Positions 8,158-16,756 of a DNA stretch of 64,000 nucleotides are shown in pieces (within the stretch, counting starts at the first letter, position 1; every line of letters begins with the position of its first letter). The translations under genes and the position numbers were made by a program. The DNA is from Micromonospora coxensis (GTDB taxonomy: Bacteria; Actinomycetota; Actinomycetes; Mycobacteriales; Micromonosporaceae), in assembly GCF_900090295.1 (NCBI RefSeq), contig NZ_LT607753.1, positions 4,030,001 through 4,094,000 on the forward strand, written 5' to 3'. The notes beneath the pieces were generated by a model. That model had not been told where the DNA came from. It worked only from the letters and a program-made list of their open reading frames with translations, and searched no databases.

Positions 8158-9036
8158 ATGACGCGATCCGAGTCCACGGTCGACCTGGGTGCGACGCTCC
8201 GGGCACTGCGCCGGCACGTCGACCTGAGTCAACGCGAGTTGGCCGACCGGTCGGGGGTGCCCCAGGGCACGGTCGCCCGGATCGAGTCCGGGCGTACCGC
8301 CGACCCCGGCTTCCGCGTGGTGGAGCGGCTGGTGCGTGCGGTCTCCGGTCGGCTGACGATCTCTCTGCCGCAGGCCGGCACGCCCCTCGACGCGCCGGGC
8401 GGGGCGGCGACATGCTCCCTGCCGGCCGTGCCGTACGAGGGGCTGCGGGACGCGGCCGACCGGAACTGCCCCGCGCACCTCGACCCCAGCGAGGTCCGGG
8501 AGCCCCGGGACTGGCCGGGCGCCTGGTGGGCGCAGTTGCCCGGCTTGCGGAACCTGCCACCCCGGCAGTTCCCGATGCCGCTGCCCGCGACCACCTGGCA
8601 CCGTGACCGGGGGCAGCGGGACCGACGGCGTGCGGCGGAGCGGGTCCGTCGGGAGTTCTCGGTGCGCCGGATCCACGACCCGCAGTCACCGACGTCGTGG
8701 CGGTTCGTCGCCGAACTGCCCGACGGTGAGCTGATCGGTGAGCTGCGTGCCCACGAGCGCAGCCCGCACCTGGCGTACGGCGGCGACGAGACGGTGTGGC
8801 CGCGCGAGCTGGTCCTCGACGGAGTGCTCGTGGCGCGGGAGCACCGAAGGCTGGGCATCGGCCGCCGGCTGGTGGACGCGCTGGTCGGGGCGATGGCCGA
8901 GGCCGGCGTCGGCCGGGTGCACGGAACCACGGAGGGGCCGGGCGTGGGCCTCCTGGCCGCCTGCGGCTTCCGTGCCGAATCCCGGGCGCTGAGGATGGCA
9001 CGCACGGTCAGCGCAGCGCCCGGGCCGCCTCGCTGA
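8158..9036 (+). CDS. XRE-family HTH regulator fused to a GNAT acetyltransferase domain
   Basis: A 292-residue two-domain protein. Residues about 8-65 are a Cro/C1-type helix-turn-helix (LRALRRHVDLSQRELADRSG, then TVARIESGRT). A middle region of about 90 residues contains GAWWAQLPGLRNLPPRQFP. The C-terminal 120 residues are a GNAT domain with the acetyl-CoA pyrophosphate loop VAREHRRLGIGRRLVDAL and a terminal LLAACGFRAESRALRM typical of the fold. An in-frame ATG at 8149 is an alternative start. The last 29 bp overlap the convergent mqnB. The DnaA-box-like triplet lies directly upstream. Substrate and DNA target are unknown. Confidence 0.82.
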   Translation: MTRSESTVDLGATLRALRRHVDLSQRELADRSGVPQGTVARIESGRTADPGFRVVERLVRAVSGRLTISLPQAGTPLDAPGGAATCSLPAVPYEGLRDAADRNCPAHLDPSEVREPRDWPGAWWAQLPGLRNLPPRQFPMPLPATTWHRDRGQRDRRRAAERVRREFSVRRIHDPQSPTSWRFVAELPDGELIGELRAHERSPHLAYGGDETVWPRELVLDGVLVAREHRRLGIGRRLVDALVGAMAEAGVGRVHGTTEGPGVGLLAACGFRAESRALRMARTVSAAPGPPR

Positions 9037-9658
9037 GCGCGACGAACGCCTCCTTCATCCGCCAGGCCGCACGGTCGCGCGGGCCGATCGGATTGGAAAT
9101 CGTGCGCAGCTCGGCGAAGGGGAGACCGGCCTGGGCGGCGGCCACCGCCACCCCGTACCCCTCCATCGCCTCGGCGACGGCGGCGGGATGCCGGTCGGCG
9201 AGGGCGCGGGTGCTCGCAGAGGTGCCGGTCACGGTGCTGACGGTCAGGATCTCGCCGGCGGTGGCTCCGGGCAGCGCCGCGCGCAGGGCGGCGAGCAGGT
9301 CCGGGTCGGCGTCGACGGCCGGTCCGCCGCCGAGCAGCTCCGGCGGCATGCCCAGCTCGTCGATCGGGAGGAACCCGTCGGGTGACTCCGCGCCCAGGTC
9401 CGCGGCCACGCTCCGGGTCCCGACGACCGTCCCGGCGACGGGTACGCGCCCGGCGAAGCCACCCGCGATCCCGGCGCTGACCACCGCCCGGTACGGCCGA
9501 CCCGCCGCCTCGGCCAGGGTGAGCAGCCGGGCGGTCGCGGCCCCGGCCACCGCCGGACCCACCCCGACCGGCCGGACGGTCACCGTCGGGTCGGTCAGCC
9601 CGGCCCGGATCGCCTCCGCCTCGGCCGGCACGGCGGTCAGCACCAGCAGTCCGCTCAC
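9008..9658 (-). CDS. mqnB: futalosine hydrolase
   Basis: A 216-residue nucleosidase-fold enzyme that removes hypoxanthine from futalosine in the alternative menaquinone pathway. Features seen are LLVLTAVPAEAEAI at the N-terminus, the VSAGIAGGF glycine-rich loop, and the catalytic-region block VAEAMEGYGVAVAAAQAGL (MEGYGVA is the purine-nucleosidase signature) followed by AELRTISNPIGPRDR. Its GTG start overlaps the stop of the upstream MFS gene (GTGA at 9655-9658), so the two are translationally coupled. The 3' end overlaps the convergent XRE-GNAT gene by 29 bp. Confidence 0.93.
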   Translation of the reverse strand: MSGLLVLTAVPAEAEAIRAGLTDPTVTVRPVGVGPAVAGAATARLLTLAEAAGRPYRAVVSAGIAGGFAGRVPVAGTVVGTRSVAADLGAESPDGFLPIDELGMPPELLGGGPAVDADPDLLAALRAALPGATAGEILTVSTVTGTSASTRALADRHPAAVAEAMEGYGVAVAAAQAGLPFAELRTISNPIGPRDRAAWRMKEAFVALSEAARALR

Positions 9659-11376
9659 GACACCGGCCCGGGCGACTGCCGCCGCCGCTCGTCGTCGGCG
9701 TCGCCGGCACGCGGGACGGCCGAGGACGGCCGGTAGATGTGGTACCCGGGCGGGGCCAGCCCGGCGTCGTCGGAGGGCTGCCCGGTCGGGGCGGGCGAGG
9801 TCGGCGCGGCCTGCGCCGCGGCCTCCGCCGCGTCGTCGTCCACCGGGGTCCCGTCCACCAGGGTGTCGCCCCGGTGGTGGCCGTCCCGTCCGGCCTCCCG
9901 GTCGGCGGCCTCCTGGTCGGCGGCGGCCTGCGCGGCGGCGGCCCGGTCCGCCTCGGTCGCCTCCCGGTCCCGGTCGGTCAGCTCCTCGTCGGTGAGCGGC
10001 CGGCCGATGAGGCGTTCGGCGCGCAGCCGGCCGGCGACCAGCACACCCCGGCCGGCGGCGAGCACCCCGACCCCGGCGGCCACCGCGATGCCGATCCGCC
10101 CGTCGAAGGGGACGAGCCCCAGGCCGCCACCGGCGACGAAGGCGAGCATCAGGGCGGTCTCCGAGTGGGCGAACGAGCTGGCCCGCAGCCGCTCCGGGAT
10201 CCGCTCCTGGATCGAGGCGTCCACGGCCAGCTTGGCGATCCCGCTGCTCATCGCGGCCACCAGGCAGAGCACCGCGACCATCGGCAGGGAGAACTTCACC
10301 GTGGCCAGGACCGCCACGCCCGCCACGATGACCATCGTGCTGGACTGGATGGCCGCCGGCCGGTGGATGCGCAGCCGGGTGCCGAGCGCGGTGGCCAGGA
10401 ATCCGCCGACGGCCAGCGCCCCGCCGACCAGGCCCAACGCCATCTGGTCGCTCAGTTCCCGGCCGAAGAAGTCGGTGGTCAGGTCGCCCTTCTTCAACGC
10501 GAACGCCAGGAAGAGCAGCAGGAAGCCGTAGAGCGCGCGCAGCGCCGCCGCCCCGATCAGGGTGGCGATCACCAGCCGTCCGGCCGGTCGGCCCCGGCCC
10601 AGCGGGCGGTCACCGTCGCGGCGCAGCGCCCGCAGCGGTCGGGGCACCCGCTCCGGCGGCTCGGAGTCCGCCTTGGGGGGCAGCCGCAGCGCGATCACCA
10701 TGCCGACCAGGAAGATCACCGACGCGACCCGGAGCGGCCACTGCGGCCCGAACCAGAACGCGGCCAACCCGATCGGGGCCACCAGTGCGCCGGCCACCGT
10801 GCCGTAGACGCTGGCCCGGGCCCCGACCTGGGAGAGCCCGAGGCCCTCCGGCAGCAGCCGGGGCACGGCCGCCGAGCGGGCCACGCCGTACGCGCGGGAG
10901 AGCGCCAGCACGCCGAACGCGGCCGGGTAGAGCCCGAAGCCGCCGATGTAGTCCGAGATCAGCCAGGCCAGGAAGGCCCGGCCGAGCATGGTGGTGGCCA
11001 GGGCGTACCGGCGACCGTGGCGGAAGTGGTCGAGCAGTGGGCCGACCACCGGCGCGAGCATGGCGAAGGGCACCATCGTGACCAGCAGGTAGAGCGCCAC
11101 CTTGCTGCGCGCCTCGCCGAGCGGGACGTCGAAGAAGATCGTCCCGGCCAGCCCGATCGCGATCAGCGTGTCACCGGCGCAGGAGATCGCGTGCAGGTCG
11201 AAGAGGCGGACCATGCCGACCTCGTTGCCCGCCCCCTTGGCCCGGGCCGAGCCGGCCCGCCGGGTCATCCAGCGTCCGCCGCTGACGGAACCGCGGAGCA
11301 GCAGACGTACGGCGCGCACGCCCGTGCCGACGGTCCGGCCGAGGACGGACCGCCCGGAGCGGGAGGACAGCGGCAT
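9655..11376 (-). CDS. MFS transporter with long charged C-terminal tail
   Basis: About 573 residues. Residues about 45-430 form the membrane part with roughly 10-12 hydrophobic helices; LLDHFRHGRRYALA is the cytoplasmic loop between helices 2 and 3. The last 140 residues are Ala/Asp/Glu-rich and hydrophilic (runs such as EATEADRAAAAQAAADQEAA), probably a cytoplasmic coiled tail. The ATG at 11376 is chosen because GGCGAGG lies 9 nt before it; an ATG at 11385 is possible. It is co-transcribed with, and overlaps, mqnB. Substrate unknown. Confidence 0.85.
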   Translation of the reverse strand: MPLSSRSGRSVLGRTVGTGVRAVRLLLRGSVSGGRWMTRRAGSARAKGAGNEVGMVRLFDLHAISCAGDTLIAIGLAGTIFFDVPLGEARSKVALYLLVTMVPFAMLAPVVGPLLDHFRHGRRYALATTMLGRAFLAWLISDYIGGFGLYPAAFGVLALSRAYGVARSAAVPRLLPEGLGLSQVGARASVYGTVAGALVAPIGLAAFWFGPQWPLRVASVIFLVGMVIALRLPPKADSEPPERVPRPLRALRRDGDRPLGRGRPAGRLVIATLIGAAALRALYGFLLLFLAFALKKGDLTTDFFGRELSDQMALGLVGGALAVGGFLATALGTRLRIHRPAAIQSSTMVIVAGVAVLATVKFSLPMVAVLCLVAAMSSGIAKLAVDASIQERIPERLRASSFAHSETALMLAFVAGGGLGLVPFDGRIGIAVAAGVGVLAAGRGVLVAGRLRAERLIGRPLTDEELTDRDREATEADRAAAAQAAADQEAADREAGRDGHHRGDTLVDGTPVDDDAAEAAAQAAPTSPAPTGQPSDDAGLAPPGYHIYRPSSAVPRAGDADDERRRQSPGPVS

Positions 11377-11493
11377 GTGCACCATCCTCGCCCATCTGCT
11401 CCACGCGCGTCGCGCCAGTGGGGGAAGAGGCCGCCCGGGGGGTCATCGGGGAGTCCCTGTCGGGCGGCGGCGCGCATGGGGAACAATGGTCGG

Positions 11494-12315
11494 GTGACCA
11501 GGCCCGCCTCCACCCGTGCCGCCCGCCTCGACCAGGTCTGCGCCGCCGCCGTCGAGGTGGCCCGTGACGCGATCACCGAGGTGGAGCCCTCCGACGTCGG
11601 CGACCACCTGCGCGCCGTCGCCGAGGGCGACCGGGTCGTCACGCACTACTTCGAGTGCCTGCTGGCCGGCTACCGGGGCTGGCGCTGGGCGGTCACGGTC
11701 ACCCGGGTGGCGCGGAGCAAGCACGTCACCGTCTGCGAGACGGTGCTGCTGCCCGGCTCGGACGCGCTGCTCGCCCCCGGCTGGGTGCCCTGGCAGGAGC
11801 GACTCAAGCCGGGCGACCTCGGGCCGGGCGACCTGCTCCCCACCCCGGCGGACGACGAGCGCCTCGCCCCCGGCTACCTGCTCTCCGACGACCCGGCGGT
11901 CGAGGAGGTCTCCTGGGAACTCGGCCTCGGCCGGCCCCGGGTGCTCTCCCGCGAGGGACGCGCCGACACGGCCCAGCGCTGGTACGACGGTGACCACGGC
12001 CCGTCCGCACCGATCTCGGTGGCCGCTCCGGCCGCCGCCCGGTGCGGCACCTGCGGTTTCTACCTGCCGCTCGCCGGTGCGCTGCGGCAGTCCTTCGGCG
12101 CCTGCGGCAACTTCTACGCCCCGGACGACGGCCGGGTGGTGAGCGCCGACCACGGGTGCGGCGCGCACTCCGAGACGCTTGTCGAGAGCGCCGAGTCCGC
12201 GGTCGAGGAACTGCCGACGGTCTACGACGACAGCGCGGTGGAGGCCATGTCGGTCAGCCGGGCCCCGGGGTCGGTGGAGGCCGCCGAGCCGGGCGAGCCG
12301 TACGGCCACCCCTGA
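11494..12315 (+). CDS. DUF3027 family protein
   Basis: A 273-residue soluble protein of the actinobacterial DUF3027 family, function unknown. It begins TRPASTRAARLDQVCAAAVE and contains the conserved GWRWAVTVTRV and LLPGSDALLAPGWVPWQERL blocks. A four-Cys cluster is visible: CGTCGFYLPL, then ACGNFYAP, then DHGCGAHSE, which suggests a zinc site. An ATG at 11476 is an alternative start. It is divergent from the MFS gene and convergent with the DUF2530 gene. Confidence 0.88.
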   Translation: MTRPASTRAARLDQVCAAAVEVARDAITEVEPSDVGDHLRAVAEGDRVVTHYFECLLAGYRGWRWAVTVTRVARSKHVTVCETVLLPGSDALLAPGWVPWQERLKPGDLGPGDLLPTPADDERLAPGYLLSDDPAVEEVSWELGLGRPRVLSREGRADTAQRWYDGDHGPSAPISVAAPAAARCGTCGFYLPLAGALRQSFGACGNFYAPDDGRVVSADHGCGAHSETLVESAESAVEELPTVYDDSAVEAMSVSRAPGSVEAAEPGEPYGHP

Positions 12316-12338
12316 CCGCGCCGCCGGCGTCCTGACCC

Positions 12339-12360
12339 GCCGGCCCAACACCGGGCCGGC
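12339..12360. terminator. bidirectional hairpin between convergent genes
   Basis: A perfect 8-bp GC stem (GCCGGCCC / GGGCCGGC) with a 6-nt loop. It fills the gap between the DUF3027 stop and the DUF2530 stop and abuts the latter. Confidence 0.6.
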
Positions 12361-12618
12361 TCAGCCCTGACCGGCGGCCTGTCGACGGCGGCGCCGGTTG
12401 GCGTCGTGCCGCATCATCACCGCCAGGCCGGGAAAGCCCCACAGGAATCCGGCCAGGCAGGTCCAGAGCCAGTTCTCGTGCCCGTGCTCGGTGAGCCAGC
12501 CGCGGAAGAAGACCAGCAGGACGAGGCCGGCGACGGCCCAGGCGACCAGCCCGGCGACCGCGAACGGCACCATCGGCGGGTCGAGCGGCTCGGGGCGCGG
12601 CGGTTGCTCCTGTGGCAC
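12361..12618 (-). CDS. DUF2530 family small membrane protein
   Basis: 85 residues: a Pro/Glu-rich N-terminus (PQEQPPRPEPLDPP), two transmembrane helices (about 17-37 and 50-66) and a basic tail (RRRRRQ). The NWLWTCLAGFLWGFPG second helix is typical of actinobacterial DUF2530 proteins; no function is known. The GTG start is supported by TACGCT located exactly 7 nt upstream, a leaderless promoter. Confidence 0.8.
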   Translation of the reverse strand: MPQEQPPRPEPLDPPMVPFAVAGLVAWAVAGLVLLVFFRGWLTEHGHENWLWTCLAGFLWGFPGLAVMMRHDANRRRRRQAAGQG

Positions 12619-12706
12619 GGGGCAAAGCGTACGCGATCAACTTTTCCTGCCGGGCCCTGATCTGGGACGATGCGCGCGACAACGGAAGATCACCTGCGAG
12701 GACCTG

Positions 12707-14182
12707 ATGGCCATTGCGCCGCCGGACAACGGCACCCCGCCCGATCCCGCCCACCCGCGGAGCGGTTTCGACCGATTCTTCGAGATCTCCGCCCGTGGCT
12801 CGACGATGAGCCGCGAGGTCCGGGGTGGACTTGCGACCTTCTTCACGATGGCGTACATCGTGGTCCTGAACCCGCTGATCCTGGGCGGCGCCGTCGACGG
12901 TGACGGCAAGAAGCTCTCGATCCCGGCGATCGCCGCCGCGACCGCGCTGGTCGCCGGCCTGATGACGATGCTGATGGGTGTCGTCGGCCGCTTCCCGATG
13001 GCGCTCGCCGCCGGCCTGGGCGTGAACGCGCTCGTCGCGTACGAGATCGCCCCGGAGATGACCTGGGCCGACGCGATGGGCCTGGTGGTGATCGAGGGTG
13101 TGATCATCGCGGTCCTCGTGCTCACCGGTCTGCGGACCGCCGTGTTCCGGTCCGTCCCGACCCAGATGAAGACGGCGATCGGCGTCGGCATCGGCCTGTT
13201 CCTGACCATCATCGGCCTGGTCGACGCCGGGTTCGTCCGGCGGATCCCGGACGCGGCCAACACCACCGTGCCGGTCGGGCTGGGCATCAACGGCAAGATC
13301 GTCAGCTGGCCGATGCTGGTCTTCGTGGTCGGCCTGCTGGTGACCCTGGTGCTGGTGGTGCGCCGGGTGCGCGGCGCGATCCTGATCGGCATCCTCGCCT
13401 CGACCGTGCTGGCGATCATCGTGGAGGCGGTCGCCAACGTCGGCCCGTCGTTCGTGGACGGCAAGCCGAACCCCAAGGGCTGGTCGCTCAACGTGCCGGA
13501 GCTGCCCCGGCAGGTGGTGGACATCCCCGACCTGTCCCTGCTGGGCAACTTCAACGTGCTCAACTCGTGGAGCCGGGCCGGCTGGCTGGTGCCGCTGATG
13601 TTCGTCTTCACCCTGTTGATCACCGACTTCTTCGACACCATGGGCACGATGGTCGCGATCGGCCAGGAGGGCAGCATGCTCGACGAGCAGGGCACCCCGC
13701 CGCGGGCGAAGGAGATCCTGCTGGTCGACTCGATCGCGGCGGCGGCGGGTGGCGCGGCGAGCGTCTCCAGCAACACGTCGTACATCGAGAGCGCCGCCGG
13801 GGTGGCGGAGGGCGCCCGGACCGGCGTGGCCAACCTGGTCACCGGCGCCCTGTTCCTGCTGGCGATGTTCCTCGCGCCGCTGTCGTTGGTGGTGCCGTTC
13901 GAGGCGGCCTCGACGGCGCTGGTGGTGGTCGGTTTCCTGATGATGACCGCGGTACGCACCATCGACTGGACCGACTACGAGATCGCCATCCCGGCGTTCC
14001 TCACCATCACCCTGATGCCGTTCACGTACTCGATCTCCAACGGCATCGGCGCCGGCATCATCTCGTACGTGGTGATCAAGCTGGCGAAGGGGAAGGCGCG
14101 CGACATCCACCCGCTGCTGTACGGCGTGGCCGCGCTCTTCATCCTGTACTTCCTGCGCGGGCCGATCGAGTCCGTGCTGTAA
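12707..14182 (+). CDS. NCS2 / AzgA-type purine (adenine-guanine-hypoxanthine) permease
   Basis: A 491-residue integral membrane protein with about 12-14 helices, importing purine bases by proton symport. AzgA-subfamily signatures are FDRFFEISARGSTMSREVRGG with FFTMAYIVVLNP near the N-terminus, GRFPMALAAGLGVNA, the DFFDTMGTMVAIG block and the SSNTSYIESAAGVAEGARTG block that forms the substrate site. The ATG at 12707 follows GCGAGGACCTG. It has its own terminator at 14194-14234. It is divergent from the DUF2530 gene, with a short shared promoter region. Confidence 0.92.
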   Translation: MAIAPPDNGTPPDPAHPRSGFDRFFEISARGSTMSREVRGGLATFFTMAYIVVLNPLILGGAVDGDGKKLSIPAIAAATALVAGLMTMLMGVVGRFPMALAAGLGVNALVAYEIAPEMTWADAMGLVVIEGVIIAVLVLTGLRTAVFRSVPTQMKTAIGVGIGLFLTIIGLVDAGFVRRIPDAANTTVPVGLGINGKIVSWPMLVFVVGLLVTLVLVVRRVRGAILIGILASTVLAIIVEAVANVGPSFVDGKPNPKGWSLNVPELPRQVVDIPDLSLLGNFNVLNSWSRAGWLVPLMFVFTLLITDFFDTMGTMVAIGQEGSMLDEQGTPPRAKEILLVDSIAAAAGGAASVSSNTSYIESAAGVAEGARTGVANLVTGALFLLAMFLAPLSLVVPFEAASTALVVVGFLMMTAVRTIDWTDYEIAIPAFLTITLMPFTYSISNGIGAGIISYVVIKLAKGKARDIHPLLYGVAALFILYFLRGPIESVL

Positions 14183-14193
14183 CGCCACCACCC

Positions 14194-14234
14194 GCTCCGG
14201 GCCGGGGAGTCGAACCGGATACCCGGCCCGGAGC
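14194..14234 (+). terminator. hairpin terminator after the purine permease gene
   Basis: A perfect 13-bp stem (GCTCCGGGCCGGG / CCCGGCCCGGAGC) with a 15-nt loop, 12 nt after the permease stop. There is no T-tract, as usual in this group. Confidence 0.75.
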
Positions 14235-14269
14235 AGGGCAAACTTCTCGTGAGCATGGTCATATCGCGT

Positions 14270-14303
14270 GTCGTTAGCCAGGCTCATTAGTTAAGCTAAC
14301 GAC
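14270..14303 (+). promoter_or_regulatory. inverted-repeat operator overlapping the marR -10 box
   Basis: Perfect 9-bp arms GTCGTTAGC (14270-14278) and GCTAACGAC (14295-14303), with a nested near-palindrome TTAGTTAAGCTAA between them. The -10 box TAAGCT (14292-14297) lies inside the repeat and 7 nt before the GTG of the MarR gene. A MarR dimer binding here would block its own promoter, so autorepression is likely. Confidence 0.65.
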
Positions 14304-14304
14304 T

Positions 14305-14754
14305 GTGACGGAGCGGACGGTGACGGCGAACCGCGTGCCACCGGCGCAGCTGGCACCTCAGCTGCGTGATGCGATAACCCGACTCAACCGGAGGGTCCGG
14401 CAGGCCCGCCCGGTGGGAGACCTGACGGTCACCCAGCTCTCCGCGCTCACCAGCCTCAAGCTGGCGGGCGCGCTGACACCCCGGGAACTGGCCGACATCG
14501 AGCGGGTGCAACCGCCGACGATGACGAAGATCGTCGCGAAGCTGGAGGAGCGCGGCCTCGTGCAGCGCACCCCCCATCCGACCGACGGTCGCCAGGTCAT
14601 CCTCGCGGCGACCGAGGGGGGTCGGGCCGTGCTCGAACAGTTCGAGCGGGCCCGTAACGAGTGGCTGGCCGACCGGCTGGCCGCGCTCACGGAGGGTGAA
14701 CGGGACACGCTACGGCGGGCCGCCGAGATCCTCCAGCAGCTCGCTCGCGCCTGA
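14305..14754 (+). CDS. MarR family transcriptional regulator
   Basis: A 149-residue winged-helix repressor. The HTH is LTPRELADIERVQPPTMTKI, followed by the wing LEERGLVQRTPHPTDGRQVI with its conserved Asp-Gly-Arg, and long flanking dimerisation helices. It is leaderless (TAAGCT 7 nt before GTG) and its promoter is embedded in an inverted repeat. The MFS exporter that starts 70 bp downstream on the same strand is the probable controlled gene, the usual drug-efflux arrangement. Confidence 0.92.
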   Translation: MTERTVTANRVPPAQLAPQLRDAITRLNRRVRQARPVGDLTVTQLSALTSLKLAGALTPRELADIERVQPPTMTKIVAKLEERGLVQRTPHPTDGRQVILAATEGGRAVLEQFERARNEWLADRLAALTEGERDTLRRAAEILQQLARA

Positions 14755-14823
14755 GCGCCCGTACCGCCGGGTCCGCGCCGTCCGTTGTGGATACGGCGTA
14801 CGACCCGAGGAGGCGCACCAAGA

Positions 14824-16110
14824 GTGCAGGCGAAGCTGAGCACGATGTTCCAGTCCCTTCAGGTCCGCAACTACCGGCTCTTCGCATCCGGACAGCTGAT
14901 CAAGCTGATCGGCGTCTGGATGATGTTCATCGCCCAGGACTGGCTCGTCCTCGAGCTCTCCGACGACTCCGCGACCGCGCTCGGTGTGGTCACCGCGCTG
15001 CAGTTCACCCCGGTGCTGCTGCTCACCCTGCTCTCCGGCCGGCTCGCCGACCGGTACGACAAGCGCATGCTGCTCTTCGTCGCCAACGCTTTCTGGACCG
15101 TGCTGGCGCTGGCCATGGCCGCCCTGGTGATCACCGGCCTGGTGCAGCTCTGGCACGTCTTCACCTTCGCCGCCCTGCTCGGCGTCGCGAACGCGGTGGA
15201 GACCCCGGTACGGCAGGCGTTCGTCAGCGAACTGGTCGGGACGCCGCTGCTGCCCAACGCGCTCTCGCTCAACGCGGCCACGTTCAACTCCGCCCGGATC
15301 GTCGGGCCCGCCGTCGCCGGCCTGGCCATCGCCGCCTTCGACGTCGGCCCGGTCTTCCTGGTCACCGCGCTCAGCTCGATCGCCCCGCTGGTCAACGTGG
15401 TCCGGATGCGTCCGGCCGAGCTGCACCGGGAGGCGCTGCTGCCGCGCGAGGAGCGGGCGTCGGCGAAGGTGATCGACGGGCTGCGCTACGTGCGCCGCCG
15501 CCCCGACCTGCTGCTGCCGATGGTGATGATCTCGGTGATCGCCACCTCGCTGTTCAACTTCCAGCTCACCCTGGCCGCGTTGGCCAAGACCGTCTTCGAC
15601 ACCGGAGCGGCGTCCTTCGGCCTGTTCAGCAGCGCGCTCGCGGTCGGGGCCCTGGTCGGGGCGCTGGCCGGCACCGGGCGGCGCAGCCGCCCCTCGGTGT
15701 GGCTGGTGCTCGGCGCGGCGGTCGCCTGTGCCACCTTCGGCACCCTGGTCGGGCTCGCGCCGGCGTACTGGCTGGTGGTGGCGCTGCTGCTGCCGACCGG
15801 GTTCTTCATGGTCTTCTTCGCCCAGGCGGCCAACCAGCGGATCCAGCTCGGCACCGACGCCGCCTTCCGGGGCCGGGTGATGGCGCTGTGGGTGCTGGTC
15901 TTCCTCGGCACCAACCCGGTCGGCGCGCCGCTGATCGGCTGGCTCGCCGAGACGTACGGCGCGGGGGCCAGCATCTGGATCGGCGGGCTGGTCTCGCTGG
16001 CGACCGCCCTGCTGGCGCTCACCTGGCAGCTGCGCCGCGACGGCGCCCGGCTGCGCTTCCGGGTGCTGCCCATGCCCCGCTTCTACGTCGTCTCCTCCCC
16101 GGACTGCTGA
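14824..16110 (+). CDS. MFS exporter (MFS_3/EntS-like)
   Basis: A 428-residue transporter with 12 predicted helices. It starts FQSLQVRNYRLFASGQLIKL and has the motif A-like loop GRLADRYDKRMLL and the internal NALSLNAATFNSARIVGPAVAG that marks the MFS_3 group, including enterobactin exporter EntS. GAGGAGG 10 nt before the GTG at 14824 decides the start. It lies directly behind marR, so regulated efflux of a toxic or signalling compound is likely. The substrate is unknown. Confidence 0.9.
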   Translation: MQAKLSTMFQSLQVRNYRLFASGQLIKLIGVWMMFIAQDWLVLELSDDSATALGVVTALQFTPVLLLTLLSGRLADRYDKRMLLFVANAFWTVLALAMAALVITGLVQLWHVFTFAALLGVANAVETPVRQAFVSELVGTPLLPNALSLNAATFNSARIVGPAVAGLAIAAFDVGPVFLVTALSSIAPLVNVVRMRPAELHREALLPREERASAKVIDGLRYVRRRPDLLLPMVMISVIATSLFNFQLTLAALAKTVFDTGAASFGLFSSALAVGALVGALAGTGRRSRPSVWLVLGAAVACATFGTLVGLAPAYWLVVALLLPTGFFMVFFAQAANQRIQLGTDAAFRGRVMALWVLVFLGTNPVGAPLIGWLAETYGAGASIWIGGLVSLATALLALTWQLRRDGARLRFRVLPMPRFYVVSSPDC

Positions 16111-16237
16111 GCCCGACCGCCACTCGCGGCGGCGGGATTCCCGGCCCGACACCGCCATCCGGGAGAACCGACGGGTTTAAGGTCCGGATACCGGCAATCC
16201 CCTGGCGGACACCCGGCGTGGGCCTTAGCGTCGATGC

Positions 16238-16756
16238 GTGGAGGGCGGTAGCGGGGCGTGGACGCTGGCACTGATGATCTTCGCCGTGGCGTGCCTGCCG
16301 GTCCTGATCGCCCTGCTCTTCTGCTTCGACGAGATCGCCGACCGGGTCGCCTGCGGCTGGGCCGAGTGGCGGGAGCGACGCCGGGAACGGCGCACCATCG
16401 CCAAACTGGACCGCTCCTTCGGTCCGGACGCCTACGCGCTGGACATCGACCTGAGTCGGCTCGACCGGCCGGACCGGCGACCGCTGGAACGCATCGCCGC
16501 CGACCTGCGCCGCCTGGGCGAGCACCGGCTCGCCGCCGGCGGTCGCTCGGTGGTCTGGCACAGCTCGGTCATCGAGGCGTACGACGAGCGGCTCCGGGCC
16601 GCCTGCCGGGCACTGGGCATACCCGAGCACCTGGGCGAGCTGACCGGGGTCGACCGGGAGATCGAGCGGGTACGCGTCGAAGGGCTGCTCGCCCTGGCCG
16701 GACTGGACCTGCCGACCACCCGCGCCGGTCACCGACCCCGTGACCGGCGGGCGTGA
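16238..16756 (+). CDS. unknown membrane-anchored protein coupled to thpR
   Basis: 172 residues: one N-terminal transmembrane helix (about 8-28, LALMIFAVACLPVLIALLF), then a charged Arg-rich cytoplasmic region (GWAEWRERRRERRTIAKLDR) and a helical domain with YALDIDLSRLDRPDRRPLERI. I do not recognise a named family. TAGCGT 6 nt before the GTG indicates a leaderless mRNA. Its stop overlaps the start of thpR (GTGA), so the two are made together. Confidence 0.8.
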   Translation: MEGGSGAWTLALMIFAVACLPVLIALLFCFDEIADRVACGWAEWRERRRERRTIAKLDRSFGPDAYALDIDLSRLDRPDRRPLERIAADLRRLGEHRLAAGGRSVVWHSSVIEAYDERLRAACRALGIPEHLGELTGVDREIERVRVEGLLALAGLDLPTTRAGHRPRDRRA

